Shown here one piece after another: positions 56,001 to 64,000 of a stretch of 64,000 bases of DNA. The stretch's first letter is position 1, and each line of letters begins with the position of its first letter. Source of the stretch: Thinopyrum elongatum (Eukaryota; Streptophyta; Magnoliopsida; Poales; Poaceae); the NCBI GenBank assembly GCA_011799875.1, contig CM022303.1:734323321-734387320 (forward strand). Reading direction: 5' to 3'. The position numbers and the translations under genes were made by a program. The notes under the pieces are model-generated. The model was not told the origin of the DNA and searched no databases. It was given only the letters and a program-made list of their open reading frames with translations.

Positions 56001-56955
56001 TCACAGTTGCTTTACAACTGCCTAATCTGGTCCAGAAACTAGATCAGGAAGTGGCACTCACATGAAAAATGGTACTTCCTTCACAATTCTTTCCTCTTAC
56101 CAGAAACTTGGGAGAATTTTGTGGAACAATTGACTTGGCAAAATGATGTGAATTTTGGCATACTCAAAGGATATGGGTATATTTAGGTCTTGGATTAATT
56201 TCATAATTTATGAAGCAATAAAAATTATAGTTGCTTCACAAACTGAAATTATGACGAGAAGCAAAGATTTGAAGGTGTGCTCACAAAGATTGTTGGGTGG
56301 AGATGAAATTTGGTGGAGAGTAATGATTTCATCATGTGGATGATCTTCCAAAATTTCAACTTACTTTGATTAGCCTAGCTTGTACTTCCTTCACAAAGCC
56401 TCTCTCTGGACAGAAACTTTGGAAATTTGCTGAGGAAGATTCACTAGGCAAATGGAGAAATTTTTTTGTTTGTGACAATAATATGGATATGAAAGAGTGC
56501 TCAAAAAGTTTGAGGGAAATAAAGAAAATATAAATAGCACTTCCTTCACAAAGTGCCAAACTGGACTTAATAGAAAATGAATATTCCTGAATTATTTTTG
56601 GACTGGGCAAGGGTGGTTTTTGATATATTTGTGGAGGGTATGATCCAAAGAATTTCTGAGAATTTTGCGGGAATTATGGGAACGACAGAAATATAGGTTG
56701 CTTCACAACCTAGAGCAAACAGGGTTATTCCTTTAATAGAAAAAGGAATATTCCCAGGAAATAAATATTGGAGTTGGGTTATGATGGAGATGACATGGCA
56801 TTGGGAAAAAATTTAGGAGTGAGAAGACACTTGGGAGAGATAGAAGAGATAATCTTCCCAGGTTTCAAGACCACAGAGCCACAGGAAAGAAATTCCAAAT
56901 AGAAATCCGAGGAAATCCAAAAGAAAAAGAAAGGGCCAAAAATCGGGGTGTCACA
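53007..56955 (-). repeat. 3' LTR of the non-autonomous element
   Basis: 3,949 bp, TG...CA. It includes the conserved GTGAGTACTTTGAATATACT hairpin region near 53356. GC-rich frames around 54976-55790 are matched in the other LTR and are not genes. Confidence 0.92.
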
Positions 56956-56970
56956 AACCTACCCCCTTAC
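56956..56970 (-). promoter_or_regulatory. Polypurine tract of the non-autonomous element
   Basis: On the - strand GTAAGGGGGTAGGTT abuts the LTR, nearly the same as at 8488-8504. Confidence 0.85.
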
Positions 56971-57974
56971 AAAAATCTCGTCCTCGAGATTTGGTTGCTC
57001 AGGGAACAAATATGAATATTCTGACATAAGGAAACCATTTCCAATTCAGGTATCCTTTTTCTTTATACATTGTTCCCACTGAATTGCCTCTGACTAACTG
57101 CCTTGCTCTGGCTTGGTTTGCTTCACTGTAGCCAACATTCTAATAGGTTCTCCCCCATGGGTTCATTTTTTTTCACAGACCCTACTGTCTCGAGTATCAA
57201 ATCCATATCAAAATTTGACTATCGTCTGTCGTGGCCAGTATGCAAGAGTACGGCCTAATAGCAACATCATCCGGAGACTTGACTGCTGGTGGTTCCGACA
57301 GAAGGCTCTTGTTTATGACAGACTATCCTTCCACTGGGTACCATATGGAAGAGCACATGATCCGAGATTGTTGTTCAGCACTCGGGTTACTCATTTTGTC
57401 AGTATAGCCACATTTGGGTAGTAGGCTGTGCGATGCGTTAACACGATTACTAGAGTCCAACTACGAAGCTGTCCTTTCGTCTGACAGACCTGGATAGTTG
57501 CTACTAACAATTCTGAGCATATACAGTTGGAAAAGCGAGTTACCTTGATATGAGGCCCTTGCAAGCAAAGTAGACCCCTTGGGTGTGTGTTCATGGTCAT
57601 CAATACGGAATCAGACTGTCTTGGGTATCCGTACCTTGTTGCTCATGCAACAATTATCATACCTGTATTGCCACTCTTGCTTCTTCATTATTGTTCTCTT
57701 TTCTGAATCTTGTGCTGAAAGAGCCTGGCCATATACATATCCTTAATTCTTTATGACCATAGGTGCTGTCAGGGGAAATATTTCGGCAGGCATACCTTAT
57801 CCTTATCCTGCGTCAGTACAACATCGTTCAAACGGCGGTTTGTCATCTCTCAAGCTTTAGCTGCAGGGCAATGATCATCCGAACCCTTGCATAAAATCGG
57901 CAAATAAATCAGTAGCCACTAGAACGGTCTTTACACCACGTATTTGGGACATTACTGAGATAGCTCAACCACTG

Positions 57975-58205
57975 CTCAAGATGGCTGAAAAGCAGCTCAG
58001 AGCATGAGACAGTGTTGATCAAAAAAATGTAGCAGCTCCCTAAGATGGCCAGAAACAACTCAGAGCATGGGGTCACCGCTACAAAAAGAAACTCAACAGC
58101 TGCCCGAGACGGCCGAAAAACAGCTCAGAACACGGGACAGTTGTTGAAAAGAGAAATATAAAGCCGGGATCCACCCCGGACGGCTGAAAGCAGCTCAGAA
58201 CACAG
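57975..58205. repeat. Short tandem repeats (~60-70 bp) built on CAGCTCAGA words
   Basis: Four diverged copies of a segment with GACGGCTGAAAAGCAGCTCA, AGAGCATGAGACAG (later AGAACACGGGACAG) and CAGCTGCCC-type words. They lie within the non-autonomous internal region. Confidence 0.65.
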
Positions 58206-58734
58206 GCGTGGTGCCGTTACTAAGAAAAGATAGGCGAGGGTTCATCAGGATCATATGCCAGGTACATGGGTACTTATGCAGGGCTCATGGTTGTGGTCCA
58301 TCATGCAAGACAGTGGCAAAGGTTAATGATATTAGTTTGCCAGGTGCGAGAAAACTGTTCTTGACATCTACTGTCAGGATTATTGTTCCAAATTGTCTTA
58401 CTTCATAGCTTGTCGGTCCTTACAACACATGGAAGTGTATACTAGCCTTCTTCCTCTTGCATGCCTTATGTAGGTGCTGGATTCTCACCTTTCTTCGGTA
58501 GACCTGCTTATACATAGTTGCTCCTCGTACGAGTGACTCGTATGACCTTGGTAGCATGCTCACCATATATATGGAATTATGTGCAGCTAAGCATTTGATT
58601 CTCAAGGCAGACACTTATGTCCTTACTAGCTCATGTTTTTGACCAAACTGTTGTGGATCTGATTCATGAGATGTACTGCCAACTCGTTGTGTAGTATCTT
58701 GTACTAATGGCGATGATTGTTGGTAGTGTCGTAC

Positions 58735-59005
58735 TGACAAAGACTTGATAGCTTTTGTTGGAAGCTATCAAGAGTATCGTGCCGAGTAAGGCTGGGTAAC
58801 TTATGCTTGAAGCTTTTGCCAGGATAGCGTGTTGAAGAAGACTGGGTATCGTACCTCAGAAGCTTTTCCTCCTGGTTGCTTACTGAAGAAGTCAGAGTAT
58901 CTTATGCTGGAAGCTGTCCAAATATTGTACTGAGAAAGATGGCAGAACCTTGTGTCATAAGCTTCTCCAGTAGCATGCGGAGAAAGGCTAGATTGCTTAT
59001 TCCAG
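58735..59005. repeat. Short tandem repeats (~60 bp) built on GAAGCTTTT words
   Basis: About five diverged copies containing TGAAGAAGACTGGGTATCGT-like and CTTATGCTGGAAGCT-like phrases. They lie in the same internal region. Confidence 0.65.
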
Positions 59006-59970
59006 AAGCTTCTCACTGTGATACACGGACTGAATGCCATATGTTTATATATGCATCCTTGATCTTCCTGCTGTTGATTATGTGTGTGACAAGAATTTTT
59101 CGGACAACACTTCTGGCTGAGCAGTGAACACATAGCATACTCTAGCTTGCTTCCTGTTTCAAATTTTACACACGGCGGAGCCATCCTTGTGTATGGTCCA
59201 TACCTTTGGCTAAAAATATACTATTGGTCTTTTACACAGCTTGTCTTCCTACTGGTTTAATCATTACAGCTGTGTAGATTGCACAACTGATTTGTATTCA
59301 AACCAGATATTCTCATAGCAATGCAGAATTCCATAATGTTTAGCTGAGCTTCCAAATACTTGAAATCCTCACTGATTCGTCAAGTCCGGTGTCGGTTGAT
59401 GAGCAACTTTCATAAGGGGAATTAAAGTGACACCGAAGGCCCAAAGGAAGAAGCAAAAGAAATGACTCAAACAAAAGCAAACAAGGCATCGAGATCACAT
59501 ACAAGCAACATCACACTCTACTGCTATACACAACAATATGCATGCCTACTTAAGCACACAAATCTTGCAAGGACGCCGGTACTACGATCTAACATGCTAT
59601 GGCGGTGTGCACGAAAGTGAATCAATGGGTGGAGAGGTTGGTGTAAATAGAGCTACACCAGGAACTGGCTCAACACCGGTTGCACCTCTAATCCTGCAAA
59701 TGGTGTCTGGACACTCAGTACCATGGCATCACTCTGCTGGGGCAGAGATGACACCAAACACCAAAAAGCTGGTATGTGAAGCTGGAGGGTGCAGATAGTG
59801 GCTCAGAACCGATGCCACCTACACTCAGAAGACAGGATCGTTAGCGACAATATAATAAGTCTATATGCATGCTATGCAGCATACAATTGCAACAACCAAA
59901 TGCAGCAAACTGACTAGACTCTGAACTATCGTTTTCTAGCGCTCGTGCTAACTAGGGCATCCTACAGCCA

Positions 59971-59988
59971 GACCTGGCTCTGATACCA
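59971..59988 (-). promoter_or_regulatory. Primer binding site, initiator-Met tRNA
   Basis: The - strand reads TGGTATCAGAGCCAGGTC just inside the 5' LTR, an exact match to the usual initiator-Met PBS. It is better preserved than in the chromovirus at 14137-14154. Confidence 0.9.
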
Positions 59989-59993
59989 AGCCC

Positions 59994-62900
59994 TATGGCA
60001 CCCCGGCTTAGAGGGACCGAAGCACCCCATATTCTAGCCCAGAGATCAAGTCTTCTAGAACACGGCACTGCTTGACATAGAACAAATCAGCTCTTTACTA
60101 CAAATAATATGAGTACAAGTGTTACAAAGAGTTACAATGGCACCAAGATGCTACTCCTATTAGGGTAGCTCTATGCTAGCAGCGAAACAACTCCTAGCGA
60201 ATTAACTTCTAGCAGCGGAACTGCAACAACAGTGATGGAATCCATCCCGCAGGGACTCTGGCTGGTTCACGTCCTAGATCGCAACTCGAAACCTTGGCCT
60301 ATGCAAACTTGGCAACACCTGCAAACTGGCATGACCCGCCAGGTGAGTACTTTGAATGTACTCACAAGCTCACAACAAACACTTGCATCAAGGCAAAACA
60401 ACATCATAGCAATCATGATTATGTCAGGATTAATTGTTATTTAGATGAGTAGAAGAAAATATTTAATGGGCTATCTATCAACTATCTGCAATTGCCTTCA
60501 TCAATCATGGTCATAGGGACCGCCTTACTCTTAGTTATCCAGCCGAATCATCTACTCTCGTGATTAACCCATGGTCATCTCAATATTACTAGACGATCTT
60601 CCTCCCGACCATCTCCAAGATTACCAGCGACCTTCTGCCAAGCGGTTACCTTAGCATACCAGGACAAGTTCTTCCATCATAGACAAGTCATTCCTCCACT
60701 GGTGTTGATCAGATGGTGTGGCCTAGTACGAACTGTGTCCAATACCGTGGACGCGACTATTCGAATAGATTCTTACACTCTGCAGAGGTTGCGCACTTTA
60801 CCCACACCATGGGCATTCGTCCAACGAAACTTGCCTAACCCGTAGACTCTTCTATCGTACCACCCACAATCATTCCCCATCCGGGTCATGCCCTGGGTGG
60901 CCCATGTGTCACTCTGGACACCTGCCACCATCGTGGCCAAACAAACTGTCCCAAACGGGGACCTGAGCTCAATAACTAAACCGGGCTCGCAAGGTTATCG
61001 CCGTCTACCTGATTAGGGTAGCACGCACGCATAACCTCCCCTCTTTGGTGGTACCAGTAAAAGAGCACAAGGTTAGACCAAGTTAAGGCCATCCCATACC
61101 GGCAAATGTGGCTGCACAGATAAGTCTGGATAGGTGGCACTTGACCAACAATGAAGGAATTTATCCCCAAGTAAATTTCTGTCATAACTGATACTCCAGT
61201 ATCACAGTAATCCAAGGTACCATAATAATCAACTAGTAATCCAGCAAATAGCATGATCAATCCGCTGCCACTAGTACCATAGCCAATTATCGGACATCAA
61301 TCACAAAGTAATCATAGACGGTAATCTCAACAGCATCATGACATCATCATACTTGTGGACTATTAGTGGTTACTAATCCAACCATCAATGTGGCAGAAAC
61401 ATATCCAAGAAATACCCCAAGTGTTGCATAAACGAATTATGAATAATCCAAATTTTAATCTGAAATATTTAATTAACACCATGACATTGCTATGCAATCA
61501 AGCAAATGAAGGTTGTGGCTTGCCTGTGGATGAAGAATTCATCGGGAAGAGGTGCGAGAAGCTCGCAGAAACAATTGCCGGAAACACTTCCCTCTCGAAG
61601 GCGGCTGATTAAGGGCAAGGGAAAATGGTCATTTCATAGTGTGAAAACATCATGGGAGTGGTACCAACTGAACGGGCTCGATGAACTGAGATCGTGGGCT
61701 TTGGAATCACCTGAATCAGAGTTGCGGTTGCCGAGATACGGACGTTCGTTCGTTAGGTAGAAAAACAACCGAAATCTGTGCTTTTCTACGGCTAACTGGC
61801 GAGCGTTCGCTGTATAAGGGTTTCGACCGGTAGCTGAACAGTGCAAGTGTATATCTGAAAATACGTTTTCTCTGTAGTGAAAATGCATTCTGGCCGAGAA
61901 CTACGCCAGAGTACGCTTTTAAAACAGGGAAGCGCATTTTCAAAAAACCGTCTTCACATACCCAGCTGGACTTGGTCTTAGCCGATGACACGTGGGGTCA
62001 CAGGGAAAGGTCGGGGCCCCACCTGGCCTGGCCTTCTTCTTCCTCCCTCGCGCGCCTGTGAACTGGAGGGGGCCGTGCGCTCCGGCGAGGAGCCCTGGTG
62101 GCACGGGCCACCTCCGGCGAGGCTCTGGCCACCGAAATGCTCAACACGGAGCGGCGCATCGGGCAGGCCCACCAGGAGCGGCAGGGGAGGACCACGGGAA
62201 GCCCGGCACCGGCCGTGGCGGACGGCGGCCTTGGGTGGAGGCGGGCATGGCGCCGTAGGTCACCGGAGAGGGAGGGGAAGGGCAGGGACATTTCAGAGAG
62301 CTTCGGGGGTTTGAGCTAGGGTGGCTAGGCGGCGGAAGGAGGCCGGCGCTGCTCCAATTTAGGGCAGCCGAGGCGGTGGCCAAGGCGGCCATTGGAGGGT
62401 TGGAGGAGCTCTCGAGCTCGGTGGAGTGGACGGAGAGAGCTAGAGGACAGTGGTGGGAAGGATGGACAGCTCGGAGAGGCTCGGAAAGGGCTTTTATAGC
62501 CGGACAGTGCGGGCGGCCGAGCACGGCCGCAGCGACACGTGCGCTGCATGTCAGAGCTTTGGGAATGCGCGGGGAGGAGGGGAGATGTGTCCAGAGAGCT
62601 CGTGAGGGAGCAGAGAGAGCTCGGCGTGCTCCGGAGGGTTCGAGAGCGACGTGGTCGACCTGTCACGGTGGAGCAGACCGCTGATGCGGTCACCGTGCCG
62701 TGTCGGGCAAGAGAGAGGAGGGGAAGAGGGGTCCAGTGTGAGGGTGAGGCCAAGGGGAAGCTGCTGGACACGGTGTGGTGTCGAGTGCGCGAGGAAACAT
62801 ACGAGACCGAGGGCCCCAATGCACAGAGCGCGTGCATTGGCATGCCAAACGCATGGTCACCGCGTGAACAGGCTCACACGATGCTCTCTGACGTGCAACA

Positions 62901-64000
62901 TGTTGTCTAGCGTGTGAACCCTACTTGACAGAGACCCATTATGAGATTTGGTTTGGTCAAATACCCACTGTGCTGATGGGAGGGATCACCTGGAGTTTGC
63001 TGTAGCAAACTTGGGCATGAAGCTTTGGTAAAACGGAAGGGGATAAGAACTGACCAGGTTGTCACAGGGGTTTAGGGTAGGAAGGACCATGATCCGGTGC
63101 AATTGGAGATGATTTGGACAAAGATTTATCACAGTTGCTTTACAACTGCATAATCTGGTCCAGAAACTAGATCAGGAAGTGGCACTCACATGGAATGTTG
63201 GATTGGGCTGAAATTTAGTGGATCATGATCATTTGGCCATATTAAAGCACTGTAAAAATCTCATACCATTTAGACAAGTAAAAATGGTACTTCCTTCACA
63301 GTGCTTTCCTCTGGCCAGAAACATGGGAGAATTTTATGGAACAAATGACTTGGCAAAATGATGTGAATTTTGGTATACTCAAAGGATATGGGTATATTTA
63401 GGTCTTGGATTAATTTCATAATTTATGAAGCAATAAAAATTATAGTTGCTTCACAAACTGAAATTATGGCCAGAAGCAAAGATTTGAAGGTGTGCTCACA
63501 TAGATTGTTGGGTGGAGATGAAATTTGGTGGAGAGTAATGATTTGATCATGTGGATGATCTTCCAAAATTTCAACTTACTTGGATTAGCCTAGCTAGTAC
63601 TTCCTTCACAAAGCCTCTCTCTGGACAGAAACTTTGGAAATTTGCTGAGGAAGAATTACTAGGCAAATGGAGTTGAATTTTTGTATGTGACAATAATATG
63701 GATATGAAAGAATACTCAAAAAGTATGAGGGAAATCAAGAAAATATAAATAGCACTTCCTTCACAAAGTGCCATACTGGACAAAATAGGAAATGAATATT
63801 CCTGAATTATTTTTAGACTGGGCAAGGGTGGTTTTTGACATATTTGTGGAGGGTATGATCCAAAGAATTTATGAGAATTTTGCGGGAATTATGGGAAAAC
63901 AGAAATATAGGTTGCTTCACAACCTAGAGCAAACAGGGTTATTCCTTTAATAGAAAAAGGAATATTCCCAAGAAATAAATATTGGAGTTGGGTTAAGATG
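59994..64000 (-). repeat. 5' LTR of the non-autonomous element (truncated by the window)
   Basis: It corresponds to 53007-56955 but starts TATGGCAC (TG changed to TA). It has extra segments absent from the other LTR, notably about 150 bp around 62672-62810 and about 85 bp around 63200-63285. The missing end is estimated at about 170 bases. Confidence 0.9.

Larger units (their letters stand above)
56971..59970 (-). other. Non-coding internal region of the non-autonomous element
   Basis: About 3 kb with no gag, protease, RT or integrase motif on either strand. The first ~60 bases next to the PPT still match the autonomous element (ATCTCGTCCTCGAGATTTGG). The last ~150 bases before the PBS also resemble its leader. 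The middle is unrelated and contains two sets of short tandem repeats. Confidence 0.7.
53007..64000 (-). mobile_element. Non-autonomous LTR element related to the chromovirus, right end outside the window
   Basis: LTR 53007-56955, a 3.0-kb internal region without recognisable gag or pol, and a second LTR from 59994 that runs off the window. Ends (TGTGGCACCCCGGCTCAGAG and GGGGTGTCACA), PPT and PBS match the element at 5084-17559, but the internal region is short and non-coding. The candidate left target duplication is GTTTG (53002-53006); the right copy is outside. It fits a LARD-like partner that would need proteins from an autonomous relative. Confidence 0.88.

Overview
This window looks like intergenic DNA of a large-genome grass, most likely a Triticeae species (wheat, Aegilops or barley group). 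The evidence is nested Ty3/gypsy elements with 3.4-4 kb LTRs, a BARE/Angela-like copia LTR, a CACTA element with GCCGTCGGCATA subterminal motifs, Stowaway MITEs, LINE debris, and only one plausible intact host gene. The assignment is from sequence style alone; no database was searched.

Layout. Positions 1-19976 hold the 3' part of a degenerate Ty3/gypsy element: the end of pol on the + strand, then a multi-exon, coiled-coil antisense gene of the 'putative gypsy type transposon' type on the - strand, then a 3' LTR. That antisense gene is split by a complete 12,476-bp chromovirus on the - strand at 5084-17559. The chromovirus has TCATC target duplications, two 3.4-kb LTRs, an initiator-Met PBS, broken gag-pol with a chromodomain, and an unbroken extra ORF before gag. 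Positions 19977-20987 are part of an older reverse-oriented LTR. Positions 20988-24930 are a LINE interrupted by a collapsed copia element (21823-24621).

Positions 25000-35100 are the least repetitive part. They contain a 904-bp hAT-like element with an 8-bp target duplication, LINE fragments, two Stowaway MITEs, a PPR pseudogene scrap, and a single-exon C2H2 zinc-finger gene with two EAR-type motifs (30966-31406, - strand). The second zinc-binding Cys of that gene is replaced by Arg.

From 35103 a CACTA transposon begins on the + strand. Between two groups of subterminal motifs it carries a 13.7-kb array of about 42 tandem units of about 333 bp, each with a variable poly-G tract; the right part has 4-unit and 6-unit higher-order repeats. 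Beyond the array are two hairpins, a GC-rich leader and a broken TNP2-type transposase. This is cut at 53007 by a second element related to the chromovirus. That element has an internal region of only 3 kb with no recognisable gag-pol, so it looks non-autonomous. Its right LTR runs off the window.

Insertion order read from the nesting: the LINE was hit by copia; the TGATACG-type LTR was hit by the outer gypsy element, which was then hit by the chromovirus; the CACTA was hit by the non-autonomous element. No RNA genes or CRISPR arrays were recognised.
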